NCBI GenBank assembly: GCA_017397105.1
Contig: JAFQKF010000006.1
Span: 1 to 64,000 of the forward strand
Direction of reading: 5' to 3'
Source of the DNA: Clostridia bacterium
GTDB lineage: Bacteria > Bacillota > Clostridia > Oscillospirales > Acutalibacteraceae
DNA: 64,000 nt
Within the stretch, counting starts at the first letter, position 1; each line of letters begins with the position of its first letter. Shown here piece after piece: positions 41,364 through 50,658 of this stretch. Under the pieces are notes generated by a model. That model worked only from the letters and a program-made list of their open reading frames with translations, was not told the DNA's origin and did not search any database. Both the position numbers and the translations under genes were made by a program.

Positions 41364-44300
41364 ATGGAAAAGAGTTTACTCTATTACATAGGGGAATTCC
41401 TTGATGATAAGCAAAGAGCGGATTTTGCCAAGGCCGAGGTCAGGAGCATATCGCTTGTTGAGAATGATTCAAGGCTCATTATTGAGGCTTACTTCCCTGA
41501 ATATACAGGCTACCGTAAGGTGCGCCATGCGGCAAGGAATGTCAGGGTTGGTCTCGGAATTTCCGACGTTGTTATCACTGAAAGATACGAGCCGCAGATG
41601 CTGGTAAGCTCCTGTATAGCGGACCTGACTGCCGCTGCCAAGGATCTGAAGGCGGTTGCAAACGGTTTCCTTGATGAAGCTGAGGTTGAGCTTACTTCAA
41701 CTGAGCTTGTTTACCGTCTTAAGAACGGAGCGGATATAATCAATTCAAACGATACCGCGCCCGCTCTTGAGCGTTATATATCCGATGCTTTTTCCGTAAG
41801 GCGCAAGGTAAGTTTTACGGGTGACACAAAGGTGAGCATCGACAATCCCGAATATCTTAAAATGCAGCACGATGCTGTGGACCCTATAAACTTTATGGCT
41901 CTTGAGGATGCCAAAAAGAAAGAACCCAAGCAGGAGTATGAGGATTTACCCATCACTTTGCATAATGCCAGACCGCTTTACGGCAACAAAGTAAGGCAGA
42001 AGCCTATCCCGATTAATACCATAACGGGTGAGGATCAGGGTAACGTGGTTGTGTGGGGCGATGTTTTCGGCATTGCCGTCAAAGAAACGAAGGACGGCAA
42101 GAAGAATATAATTACCTTTAACGTTACCGATTATACCGATTCGTATACGGTTAAAATATTCGGTGAAAAGGAAGAATGCGAATCTCTTGTTGATTCGCTT
42201 GCGGAGAATATGACCGTGCTTGTTCGCGGTTACGTAACGCAGGATACTTTCCTCAAATGCAATCTGATAATGGCAAGAGCCGTTACGAAGATTGATAAAA
42301 TGCCCGAAACTGATGACGAGCCCGAAAAACGAGTCGAGCTTCATATGCATACCAATATGTCCGCAATGGACGGTATGACCAGTGCTAAGGATCTTGTAAA
42401 AAGGGCGATTTCGTGGGGGCATAAGGCTATTGCCATTACCGACCACGGTGTAGTTCAGGCATTCCCTGAAGCGGCAGGAGCGGCGGGCGGAAAAATCAAA
42501 ATCCTTTACGGGATGGAAGGCTACTATGTTGATGACAGTGTTACTATAGTCAACGGCAATTCCGATGTTGATTTTGAGGGCGAATTCGTTGTTTTTGACG
42601 TTGAAACAACGGGCTTGCGTACGGGCGTTGACCGCCTTACCGAAATAGGCGCGGTAAAGATGAAAAACGGCCTGGTAACCCAGAGTTTTTCAACCTTTGT
42701 TGACCCTGAAAGGCATATTCCCGAGAATATAACCGAGCTTACGGGCATCAGCAATTCCATGACCGCGGGAGCACCCAAGGAGGGCGAGGCGGTGCGTAAT
42801 TTCCTCGAATTCTGTGGCGACGCAGTGCTTGTTGCTCATAATGCAGGCTTTGATACTGCGGTTATCTCCGCGGCGTGTGCGAGGAACTCCATTGAATTCA
42901 ACAACACTTACATAGACACCCTTCTTATGGCTCAGAGCCTTATAGACGGCGTTAAGAACTACAAGCTTGACACTCTTGCTTCTTATTTCAAAATGCCAAA
43001 ATTCAACCATCACAGAGCAATGGATGATGCGGCGGTGCTTGCCGATATATTCGGTCAGCTTCTCAATCTTGCGAAGGCAAAGGGTGCTGAGCGTGTAAGC
43101 GAGCTTGATGAAAAGCTTGATAAAATAAGCCCGAAAAAATTACCTTCGTATCATATTATAATCCTTGCAAAGAATACCGTAGGGCTCAAGAATCTTTATA
43201 AGCTCATAACAAAATCAAATCTTGAGTATTTTTACCGCAGACCCAGAGTACCCAGAAGTGAAATTCTCAAGCACAGGGAAGGGCTTATAATCGGTTCAGC
43301 CTGTGAAGCCGGAGAGCTTTACAGAGCCGTATTTGAAGGCAGACCTGCCGAAGAGCTTGTAAAGATAGCCGAATTTTACGATTACCTTGAAATTCAGCCT
43401 TCGGGCAACAATATGTTTATGGTAAGAAACGGCAGTCTGAGCGGTGTTGAAGAAGTTGAACAGATTAACAAAAACATCGTTCACCTCGCAGATAAGCTTT
43501 CAATGCCTGTTGTTGCTACGGGTGACGTACACTTTATCAATAAGGATGACAGTGTATTCAGAGAGATTATAATGTCGGGTCAGGGCTTCTCCGATGCCTC
43601 GGAGCAGGCGCCTCTTTATTTCAGAAAAACGGCGGATATGCTTGCTGAATTTGCATATCTCGGCGAAGAAACAGCAAGGGAAGTTGTAATTGAAAATCCC
43701 AATAAAATTGCGGATTTGTGTGATAACCTCATTCCCTTCCCCAACGGTACCTTCCCGCCTGATATTCCGGGCTCCGATATGGAGCTGAGAAGAATATGTC
43801 ACGAGCGCATGACCGATCTTTACGGCGACCCGTTGCCTGAGGTTGTTGCCTCAAGGCTTGATAAGGAGCTTGATTCTATCATCAAGCACGGCTTTGCCGT
43901 TTTGTATATCATTGCGCAGAAGCTTGTTAAAAACTCCATGGATAACGGCTATTACGTAGGCTCACGAGGCTCGGTAGGCTCATCCTTTGTAGCTTTTGCG
44001 GCAGGCATTTCGGAGGTTAATCCGCTTTATCCCCATTACCTTTGTGAGGATTGTAAGATAAGCGAATTCTTCAGCAAAGGTGAATACGGCTCGGGCTTCG
44101 ATATGCCGCCAAGGAATTGTCCGCAGTGCGGCAAGCTTATGCACCGGGACGGTCACAATATTCCTTTTGAAACTTTCCTTGGCTTTAAGGGTGATAAATC
44201 CCCTGATATCGACCTTAACTTCTCAGGTGAGTATCAGGCAAGAGCACACCGTTATACGGAAGAGCTTTTCGGCTCGGATTTCGTTTTCAAAGCAGGTACA

Positions 44301-45644
44301 ATCGGCACCGTTGCCGAAAAAACCGCTTACGGCTTTGTTAAGAAATGGGCGGAGGAAAAGGGTCTGTTCCTTTCACGTGCGGAGGAGGACAGGCTTACCA
44401 GAGGCTGCGTAGGCATAAAGCGTACAACCGGTCAGCATCCCGGCGGAATGGTTGTTGTGCCCAACAACAGGCAGGCGGAGGATTTCACTCCCATTCAGCA
44501 TCCTGCGGATGACGTTGATAAGGGACTGAGAACAACACACTTCGATTTCAACTCCCTGCACGATACTATTCTTAAGCTTGATAACCTCGGTCACGATGTG
44601 CCGACGCTGTATAAGCACCTTGAGGATATGACGGGAGTGCTCGTAACGGATGCCGACGTCTGCGACCCCAAGCTTTATGAATTGCTTCAGAGTCCCGAGC
44701 CTCTCGGCGTAACGAGCGAGGATATAGGCTGCCCCACGGGCACGTTATCCCTGCCCGAGCTCGGTACTCCCTTTGTTCTTCAGATGCTTGTTGATGCAAA
44801 GCCGAAGAATTTCTCGGATATGCTTCAGATTTCGGGCCTTTCCCACGGCACGGACGTTTGGATAGGCAACGCAAAGGATCTTATTGCCGAGGGTGTGTGT
44901 ACGATTTCCGACGTTATCGGTACTCGTGACAGTATCATGGTTTATCTTATTCAAAAGGGTCTTGACCCGAGTATGGCGTTCAAGATTATGGAAATCACCC
45001 GTAAGGGTAAGGCAACCAAGCTTCTCACAGATGAACATAAAAAGGCGATGCTTGACCATGACGTGCCGCAATGGTATCTTGATTCGTGCCTTAAAATCAA
45101 GTATATGTTCCCCAAGGCTCATGCGGCGGCTTACGTTATTGCGGCAATAAGGCTTGCGTGGTATAAGCTTTATTACCCCAGAGAGTATTATGCAACGTAT
45201 ATGACCGTGCGAGGTGAGGACCTTGATATGGTTTCCATCCTCGGCGGCAGAGAAGCGGTCAAGGCCAAGATGAAAGAGCTTGATGCAAAAATCAAGGCGA
45301 AAGAGTCAACAGCCAAAGAGGAAGGTACTTATACGTCCCTGCAGGTTGTTAACGAAATGATGGCAAGAGGAATTGAATTCCTCCCCGTAGATATCTATAA
45401 ATCCACGGCTCATACCTATGTTATAGAGGACGGTAAAATCCGTCTGCCCTTCTCGGCGATTTCGGGAGCGGGCGGTGCGGCTGCGGCTGCGCTTGAGGCG
45501 GCAAGGGATGACGGCAACGGCGAATTCTTGTCCGTTGAGGATTTACATATGCGCTCAGGTGTTTCAAAAACGCTTATTTCAAATCTTGAGGAATTGGGCG
45601 CACTCGATTCTTTACCCAAAACAACTCAATTGAGCTTCTTTTAA
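41364..45644 (+). CDS. polC: DNA polymerase III alpha subunit, PolC type
   Basis: This encodes 1426 residues, close to the Bacillus length. In order come an N-terminal domain, an OB-fold region (about 215-315), the PHP domain beginning VELHMHTNMSAMDGM (about 330) that is split by a DnaQ-like exonuclease (VVFDVETTGL, about 408; HHRAMDDAAVLADIF), and the polymerase core with a zinc-type CEDC...CPQC motif and PDIDLNFSGEY (about 950). It is the replicative polymerase of low-G+C Gram-positives. It closes the pyrH-to-ispG run, 8 bases after ispG. Confidence 0.97.
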   Translation: MEKSLLYYIGEFLDDKQRADFAKAEVRSISLVENDSRLIIEAYFPEYTGYRKVRHAARNVRVGLGISDVVITERYEPQMLVSSCIADLTAAAKDLKAVANGFLDEAEVELTSTELVYRLKNGADIINSNDTAPALERYISDAFSVRRKVSFTGDTKVSIDNPEYLKMQHDAVDPINFMALEDAKKKEPKQEYEDLPITLHNARPLYGNKVRQKPIPINTITGEDQGNVVVWGDVFGIAVKETKDGKKNIITFNVTDYTDSYTVKIFGEKEECESLVDSLAENMTVLVRGYVTQDTFLKCNLIMARAVTKIDKMPETDDEPEKRVELHMHTNMSAMDGMTSAKDLVKRAISWGHKAIAITDHGVVQAFPEAAGAAGGKIKILYGMEGYYVDDSVTIVNGNSDVDFEGEFVVFDVETTGLRTGVDRLTEIGAVKMKNGLVTQSFSTFVDPERHIPENITELTGISNSMTAGAPKEGEAVRNFLEFCGDAVLVAHNAGFDTAVISAACARNSIEFNNTYIDTLLMAQSLIDGVKNYKLDTLASYFKMPKFNHHRAMDDAAVLADIFGQLLNLAKAKGAERVSELDEKLDKISPKKLPSYHIIILAKNTVGLKNLYKLITKSNLEYFYRRPRVPRSEILKHREGLIIGSACEAGELYRAVFEGRPAEELVKIAEFYDYLEIQPSGNNMFMVRNGSLSGVEEVEQINKNIVHLADKLSMPVVATGDVHFINKDDSVFREIIMSGQGFSDASEQAPLYFRKTADMLAEFAYLGEETAREVVIENPNKIADLCDNLIPFPNGTFPPDIPGSDMELRRICHERMTDLYGDPLPEVVASRLDKELDSIIKHGFAVLYIIAQKLVKNSMDNGYYVGSRGSVGSSFVAFAAGISEVNPLYPHYLCEDCKISEFFSKGEYGSGFDMPPRNCPQCGKLMHRDGHNIPFETFLGFKGDKSPDIDLNFSGEYQARAHRYTEELFGSDFVFKAGTIGTVAEKTAYGFVKKWAEEKGLFLSRAEEDRLTRGCVGIKRTTGQHPGGMVVVPNNRQAEDFTPIQHPADDVDKGLRTTHFDFNSLHDTILKLDNLGHDVPTLYKHLEDMTGVLVTDADVCDPKLYELLQSPEPLGVTSEDIGCPTGTLSLPELGTPFVLQMLVDAKPKNFSDMLQISGLSHGTDVWIGNAKDLIAEGVCTISDVIGTRDSIMVYLIQKGLDPSMAFKIMEITRKGKATKLLTDEHKKAMLDHDVPQWYLDSCLKIKYMFPKAHAAAYVIAAIRLAWYKLYYPREYYATYMTVRGEDLDMVSILGGREAVKAKMKELDAKIKAKESTAKEEGTYTSLQVVNEMMARGIEFLPVDIYKSTAHTYVIEDGKIRLPFSAISGAGGAAAAALEAARDDGNGEFLSVEDLHMRSGVSKTLISNLEELGALDSLPKTTQLSFF

Positions 45645-45669
45645 ACTGTAAATTGAAGGAGGAAAAGGT

Positions 45670-47157
45670 ATGTTTGGTATAACGGTAGGTCAGGTGGGCT
45701 ATGCGGTGCTTGCGCTGGTAGTGGCTTTTCTTGTTATCACGGCAATCAGAGCGATATTCTTTAAGCCGAAGAAGAAGGAATATCCTGCTCTTGAGCCCGA
45801 AAAGGTTGATGCGAAGAGAGCTGCCGAGCATCTCAGCGGTGCAATACAAATCAAAACCGTAAGCAATCCCGATAAAGCACTTGTTGATTGGAATGAATTT
45901 GAAAAATTTCACAGATTCCTTGAGGAATCCTATCCCCTTATTCACAAAACAATGACCCGTGAAGTAGTGGAAGAGGCAAGTCTTATCTATCATTGGAAGG
46001 GCAAAAATCCCGAGCTTGAGCCTATGGCAATGCTTGCTCATCAGGACGTTGTACCTGTAGAGGAAGGTACTGAGAATGATTGGACTCACCCTGCATTCAG
46101 CGGCAAAAATGACGGCGAATTCATCTGGGGCAGAGGCGCTCTGGATATGAAGAATCACCTTATCTGCGTAATGGAAGCGTGTGAAACTCTTATAGAAGAG
46201 GGTTTTGTGCCTGAGAGAGACGTTTATCTTTGCTTTGGTCAGAATGAAGAGGTTGTTGCCTCTGAGGATTCAGGAGCCACAATGATAATGCAGACCCTTA
46301 AAGACAGAGGCGTTCACCTTGACAGTGTGCTTGACGAGGGCGGCGCAATTCTTTCCCTTGATATCAAGGGAATAATCGAGGGTAAGAGCCTTATCGGTGT
46401 CGGTATTGCCGAAAAGGGCTATTGCGATTATGAAATCTCCGTTCGTTCAAAGGGCGGTCACTCCTCTCAGCCCCCCAACCACAGCGCGATCGGCGAGCTT
46501 GCCGAGGTGGTAAGGGATCTTGAAAAGCATCAGTTCAAGGCAAAGCTTATGCCTTTCATTATCGATCTTTTCTCGGGCATAGGCAGAAACTGTTCATACC
46601 CTGCAAGGCTTATTATGTGCAATCTCCCCATTCTCAAGCCCCTTGTTAAGGCTGTTATGAAGAAAATTCCACCTGCAGCCTGCCTTATAAGAACAACAAC
46701 CGCCGTCACCATGTGCAGCGGCAGCCCTGCGGCAAACGTTCTTGCGCAGAAGGCTTCCGTAACGGTCAACTTCCGTCAGATGCCCGGCGTTACAGTAAAG
46801 GATGTTGAAAAACATATCCGTAAGGTTGTAAGAAACAAGGATATTGATGTGAAGGTGCTTAAAGCCAAGGAAGCATCCAGCTTTTCACCCACCGATTCCA
46901 GATCCTTCAAAATTCTTGAAGAGATATGCATGAGCGAGAATCCTCAGAGCATAGTTGCTCCTTACCTTGTAATGGGCGGCACGGATGCCTGCTATTATGA
47001 GCCTATTTGCGATAATATTTACCGCTATGCTCCTTTTAACGTAACTATTGAAATGCTGCGCTGCACTCACGCTACAAACGAGCGTATTCCCTTGAGCACT
47101 ATCGAGCCCGCAGTAGCTTTCTTTAAGAGATACGTAAAGAGAGTGTCTCAAAAATAA
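45670..47157 (+). CDS. M20-family metallopeptidase (PM20D1/carboxypeptidase S-like)
   Basis: This encodes 495 residues. An N-terminal membrane segment (residues 8-30) is followed by a cytosolic-type M20 domain. Metal-binding and catalytic segments are MLAHQDVVPV, GRGALDMKNHL, GQNEEV and, near the end, CTHATNER. The dimerisation domain lies in between (KGGHSSQPP). Relatives hydrolyse or form N-acyl amino acids and dipeptides; the substrate here is unknown. It follows polC by 25 bases and shares its transcript, ending at a terminator. Confidence 0.88.
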   Translation: MFGITVGQVGYAVLALVVAFLVITAIRAIFFKPKKKEYPALEPEKVDAKRAAEHLSGAIQIKTVSNPDKALVDWNEFEKFHRFLEESYPLIHKTMTREVVEEASLIYHWKGKNPELEPMAMLAHQDVVPVEEGTENDWTHPAFSGKNDGEFIWGRGALDMKNHLICVMEACETLIEEGFVPERDVYLCFGQNEEVVASEDSGATMIMQTLKDRGVHLDSVLDEGGAILSLDIKGIIEGKSLIGVGIAEKGYCDYEISVRSKGGHSSQPPNHSAIGELAEVVRDLEKHQFKAKLMPFIIDLFSGIGRNCSYPARLIMCNLPILKPLVKAVMKKIPPAACLIRTTTAVTMCSGSPAANVLAQKASVTVNFRQMPGVTVKDVEKHIRKVVRNKDIDVKVLKAKEASSFSPTDSRSFKILEEICMSENPQSIVAPYLVMGGTDACYYEPICDNIYRYAPFNVTIEMLRCTHATNERIPLSTIEPAVAFFKRYVKRVSQK

Positions 47158-47168
47158 AAAATGAAAAA

Positions 47169-47212
47169 ATCACCGCCTGCGGCAAATTAGTGCACGGCGG
47201 TGATATTTTTTT
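47169..47212 (+). terminator. Intrinsic terminator after the M20 peptidase gene
   Basis: ATCACCGCC (47169-47177) pairs with GGCGGTGAT (47196-47204), with extra pairing inside the loop, and is followed by A and seven T (47206-47212). It probably ends the long pyrH-polC transcript. Confidence 0.85.
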
Positions 47213-47225
47213 GCTTGTTTGCTTT

Positions 47226-47322
47226 ACTTTTTCCTGCAATATCGGCAACGAAAACGGAAAAAGTAATATTGCCGCAGAAAAAGCGGCAAAAGAGCAGCTT
47301 TGGAATTCTTTTTCTGCTCTTT
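47226..47322 (+). promoter_or_regulatory. Overlapping inverted repeats in the spoIVB upstream region
   Basis: Four pairings compete in about 100 bases: 47226-47234 with 47256-47264 (9 bp), 47236-47242 with 47266-47272 (7 bp, interleaved with the first, so pseudoknot-like), 47269-47275 with 47283-47289 (7 bp), and 47289-47297 with 47314-47322 (9 bp). The last ends 17 bases before the start codon. No clear sigma-F or sigma-G promoter was found. Confidence 0.4.
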
Positions 47323-47339
47323 AGAAAGGCAGGTGAAGA

Positions 47340-48524
47340 ATGAAACGGTTTTTTAAAAATCTTACCGCAGGCTTTGCCGTTTACTGTGTGCTGATTTTCA
47401 GCGTTGTGAGCTACGGCGCAAGCTCTCTGCCGGATGAATATACGGTTGCCGATAATGGAAGAATCGAGCTTGGCAACGTCTATTCGGTTGATACGGCAAT
47501 CGGTGAAAGCGCCGCAGCATCAACGGGTCAGTCGGAATATACTGCCGAAATAAAAGCACTGGGCACAATACCCGTAAAAGATATTAAAGTCAGCTTTACA
47601 CGGCGGCAGTATGTGAATCTCGGCGGCAATATAATAGGTATAAAGATGTATACTGACGGAGTAATTGTTGTTAACGTGGATAAAGTGTCCGTTAAAAAAG
47701 GAAGTGTTTCTCCCGGCTCAGACGCAGGTCTGCGCGAGGGCGATATAATAACAGCCGTGGAAAACACTCCTGTCAACAGCTCCAAGGAATTTTCGTCAAT
47801 GATTGAAAAATCGCAGGGCAAAGCCCTTCAACTGTCTGTTTTGCGAGGAACAAAGGAGTACGGCATGCAGCTTATTCCTGCATTAAGTACGGGCGGAAAA
47901 TATAAAGCAGGCATCTGGGTGCGTGACAGTTCTGCAGGGGTCGGCACGGTCACTTATACCTTGCCGGACGGCAGCTTCGTCGCTTTGGGTCATGCGGTGT
48001 GTGACGTTGACACGGGCGAACTGATGCCACTGTCGCAGGGCGAAGCGGTTGAGGCAGGAATAAAAGGAATTTATAAAGGCTCGAGTGATTTGCCCGGTGA
48101 GCTTTGCGGAATGTTTACGGGTGTTTCGGTAGGCAGACTTACGGGTAATTTTTCAACGGGCATCTACGGCGTATTTGACGGCGAAGAATATGTCACGGGC
48201 AAAACCGTTGCCGTTGCCCGTCCGCAGGAAATCAAAGAGGGCAAAGCGCAGATACTGTGTACGGTTGATGACAGCGGCCCTCAGTATTATGATATTGAAA
48301 TTACAAGGCTTTATTCACCGTCAGATACCGCAAACCGAAATATGATAATAAAAGTTACCGATGAAAGGCTGATTGAAAAGACGGGCGGAATAGTGCAGGG
48401 GATGTCGGGCTCGCCGATTATTCAGAATTCCATGCTGGCGGGAGCGGTTACCCACGTCTTTATCAGCGACCCCACCCAGGGTTACGGAGTTTTTGCAACC
48501 AATATGCTCGAAGCCGCACAGTAA
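47340..48524 (+). CDS. spoIVB: SpoIVB serine peptidase
   Basis: This encodes 394 residues. A hydrophobic N-terminal segment (about 9-28) exports it to the space between forespore and mother cell. A PDZ domain covers about 105-175 (GSDAGLREGDIITAV). The S55 peptidase domain has the His motif ALGHAVCDVDTGE and the Ser motif GMSGSPI (Ser356). In Bacillus SpoIVB cuts SpoIVFA to switch on pro-sigma-K processing. Normally spo0A follows directly; here two metabolic genes lie in between. Confidence 0.95.
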   Translation: MKRFFKNLTAGFAVYCVLIFSVVSYGASSLPDEYTVADNGRIELGNVYSVDTAIGESAAASTGQSEYTAEIKALGTIPVKDIKVSFTRRQYVNLGGNIIGIKMYTDGVIVVNVDKVSVKKGSVSPGSDAGLREGDIITAVENTPVNSSKEFSSMIEKSQGKALQLSVLRGTKEYGMQLIPALSTGGKYKAGIWVRDSSAGVGTVTYTLPDGSFVALGHAVCDVDTGELMPLSQGEAVEAGIKGIYKGSSDLPGELCGMFTGVSVGRLTGNFSTGIYGVFDGEEYVTGKTVAVARPQEIKEGKAQILCTVDDSGPQYYDIEITRLYSPSDTANRNMIIKVTDERLIEKTGGIVQGMSGSPIIQNSMLAGAVTHVFISDPTQGYGVFATNMLEAAQ

Positions 48525-48606
48525 CAAAAAGCTGTTCCGTAATGCTTTAAACTCATTACGGGCAGCTTTAAACTCAGAAAAAACGTTATAAGTTTTATTT
48601 GCGGTG

Positions 48607-48635
48607 TTGACAAATAAAAATGACGGGAGTATAAT
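48607..48635 (+). promoter_or_regulatory. Consensus sigma-A promoter of the paaK-ACT pair
   Basis: TTGACA (48607-48612), 17 bp and TATAAT (48630-48635) match the vegetative consensus exactly. In the leader an imperfect hairpin (48650-48658 with 48668-48676, one G-U pair) stands just before the ribosome binding site AGGAGGAG. Confidence 0.92.
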
Positions 48636-48695
48636 GTAAAAGAAATTTAGCTGTTTACAGTGTCAAAGTGAACAGCTTCAGGAGGAGAGATTTAT

Positions 48696-50003
48696 ATGTC
48701 CAATTATTATCAGCCTGAAATAGAGTGCGCAAGTGTTGAAGAACTTAAAAAAATTCAGAGCGAAAAGCTTGTAGCTCAGGTAAAAAGAGTATATGAAAAC
48801 GTTAAATATTACCGTGACCTTATGGATGAAAAGGGTGTAACTCCCGATGATATCAAATCTATCGACGATTTACATAAGCTTCCTTTCCTCACCAAGGCGG
48901 ATTTGCGTGATGCTTATCCTTACGGTCTTCTCGGTACTGACCTCAAGAATTGCGTACGTATCCAGTCCACCAGCGGTACCACCGGCCGCCGTGTTGTTGC
49001 TTTCTACACTCAGAAGGACGTTGATATGTGGGAAGAATGCTGCGCAAGAGCGGTTATGGCAGTCGGCGGTACTAACGAGGACGTTTGCCAGGTTGCATAC
49101 GGCTACGGCCTTTTTACAGGCGGTCCCGGCCTCAACGGCGGCTCTCATAAGGTAGGCTGCCTTACACTCCCCATGTCCTCCGGTAACACTGAGCGCCAGA
49201 TTCAGTTTATGCGGGACCTTCATGCAACCATTCTTTGCTGCACTCCTTCATATGCTGCATACATCGGCGAAACACTTAAAGATATGGGTCTTACTCCCGA
49301 TGATATCGACCTTAAGGCAGGTATCTTCGGTGCAGAGCCCTGGACTGAAGCAATGCGCAGAGATATTGAGAAATCCCTCGGCATCAAGGCTTATGATATT
49401 TACGGTCTTACCGAAACCAGCGGCCCCGGCGTTTCCTTCGAATGTGAAGAGCAGACCGGTATGCATATCAATGAGGACCATTTCCTCCCCGAAATCATCG
49501 ACCCCGAAACAGGCGAAGTTCTTCCCGAAGGCAGCAAGGGCGAGCTTGTATTCACAAGCCTTGATAAGGAAGGCTTCCCGCTTCTCAGATACCGCACCAG
49601 AGATATCTGCGTGCTTTCAAGGAAAAAGTGCTCCTGCGGCAGAACTCTTATCAAGATGAGCAAGCCCATGGGCAGAAGCGACGATATGCTTATTATCCGC
49701 GGCGTAAACGTATTCCCCTCACAGATTGAAACCGTTCTCCTCAACGAAGGTTACTCCGCAAACTACCTTATTGAGGTTGACAGAGCAAATAATACCGATA
49801 CCCTCGACGTTTCCGTTGAGCTTACTCCCGAGCAGTTCTCAGATACGGTCAAGGATCTTTCTGCTAAGGAAAAGTCACTTGCAAATGCTATCAAGACTAT
49901 GCTCGGTATCAATCCCAAGGTTCACCTTGTAGCACCTAAGACCATCACAAGAAGTGAAGGCAAGGCAGTAAGAGTTGTTGATAAGAGAAAGCTTCACGAT
50001 TAA
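48696..50003 (+). CDS. Phenylacetate-CoA ligase family protein
   Basis: This 435-residue AMP-forming ligase is of the short PaaK type. Motifs are QSTSGTTGRR (phosphate loop), YGLTETSGPG, LLRYRTRDIC and IIRGVNVFPSQIE, with a CSCG pair in between. PaaK enzymes make aryl-acyl-CoA (phenylacetyl-CoA and relatives). In anaerobes they commonly accompany ACT proteins and indolepyruvate oxidoreductase in aromatic amino-acid fermentation; no oxidoreductase gene is in this window. It is transcribed from a perfect promoter together with the ACT gene. Confidence 0.92.
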   Translation: MSNYYQPEIECASVEELKKIQSEKLVAQVKRVYENVKYYRDLMDEKGVTPDDIKSIDDLHKLPFLTKADLRDAYPYGLLGTDLKNCVRIQSTSGTTGRRVVAFYTQKDVDMWEECCARAVMAVGGTNEDVCQVAYGYGLFTGGPGLNGGSHKVGCLTLPMSSGNTERQIQFMRDLHATILCCTPSYAAYIGETLKDMGLTPDDIDLKAGIFGAEPWTEAMRRDIEKSLGIKAYDIYGLTETSGPGVSFECEEQTGMHINEDHFLPEIIDPETGEVLPEGSKGELVFTSLDKEGFPLLRYRTRDICVLSRKKCSCGRTLIKMSKPMGRSDDMLIIRGVNVFPSQIETVLLNEGYSANYLIEVDRANNTDTLDVSVELTPEQFSDTVKDLSAKEKSLANAIKTMLGINPKVHLVAPKTITRSEGKAVRVVDKRKLHD

Positions 50004-50026
50004 GAGATTGAAAGGAGAGTAACACA

Positions 50027-50449
50027 ATGAGCGTAAAGCAGATTTCAGTTTTTATTGAGAATAAAAAGGGTAAGCTTGCAGAAGCAACAAGATACATTGC
50101 TGACCACAACATAAACCTCAAGGCTCTTTCCATTGCCGATACACAGGATTTCGGCATTCTCCGCATTATCTGCGATGAACCCGCAGCAGCAAAAGAAGCG
50201 CTTATGAACGGCGGATATATCACCACCGTCACTGACGTTCTTGCCGCCGCGATTTCGGATACTCCCGGCAGCCTTGCTTCAATCCTTGAAGTGCTGTCAG
50301 AGGCAAACGTTGTGGTTGAATATACCTACGCATTCAATTCCTCCAAGGCAGGCGCATATATGATTTTCAGAGTTGACGATAATCAGGCCGCCGCAGCAGC
50401 ACTTGCGGGTGCAGGTATCAAAACTGCAAATCAGGAAGATCTTTTCTGA
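50027..50449 (+). CDS. Tandem ACT-domain protein
   Basis: This 140-residue protein consists of two ACT domains (about 1-68 and 70-137), beginning ISVFIENKKGKLAEAT and SDTPGSLASILEVL, each with the GxL turn that binds amino acids. It has no enzyme domain. Similar stand-alone ACT proteins are found next to paaK and probably sense an aromatic or other amino acid. It lies 23 bases after the ligase gene. Confidence 0.9.
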   Translation: MSVKQISVFIENKKGKLAEATRYIADHNINLKALSIADTQDFGILRIICDEPAAAKEALMNGGYITTVTDVLAAAISDTPGSLASILEVLSEANVVVEYTYAFNSSKAGAYMIFRVDDNQAAAAALAGAGIKTANQEDLF

Positions 50450-50465
50450 TAATTTAAAACAAAAC

Positions 50466-50511
50466 AAAGCTCTGTATTGCAAGAAATTGCAACTCAGGGC
50501 TTTATTTTTTT
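50466..50511 (+). terminator. Intrinsic terminator after the ACT gene
   Basis: AAAGCTCTG (50466-50474) pairs with CAGGGCTTT (50495-50503). Inside it TTGCAA-GAAA-TTGCAA forms a second stem, and seven T follow at 50505-50511. Confidence 0.9.
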
Positions 50512-50597
50512 GCGCATTTTTGTCGCCGTGTGTCATTAATTCAGGGAATGTACGACTATAAAAGTGATTTTTGTTTGAAAAAGGGTGTAAAAAAATG

Positions 50598-50626
50598 TTG
50601 ACATAATTACCAATTAATGGTAAAAT
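50598..50626 (+). promoter_or_regulatory. Promoter of spo0A
   Basis: TTGACA (50598-50603), 17 bp and TAAAAT (50621-50626). The spacer contains the inverted repeat TACCA-ATTAA-TGGTA, a possible operator. I saw no clear TTTGTCGAA-type 0A box. Confidence 0.75.
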
Positions 50627-50658
50627 CAGCCTGAAGTTAATCAACAGGAGGTTAAATC

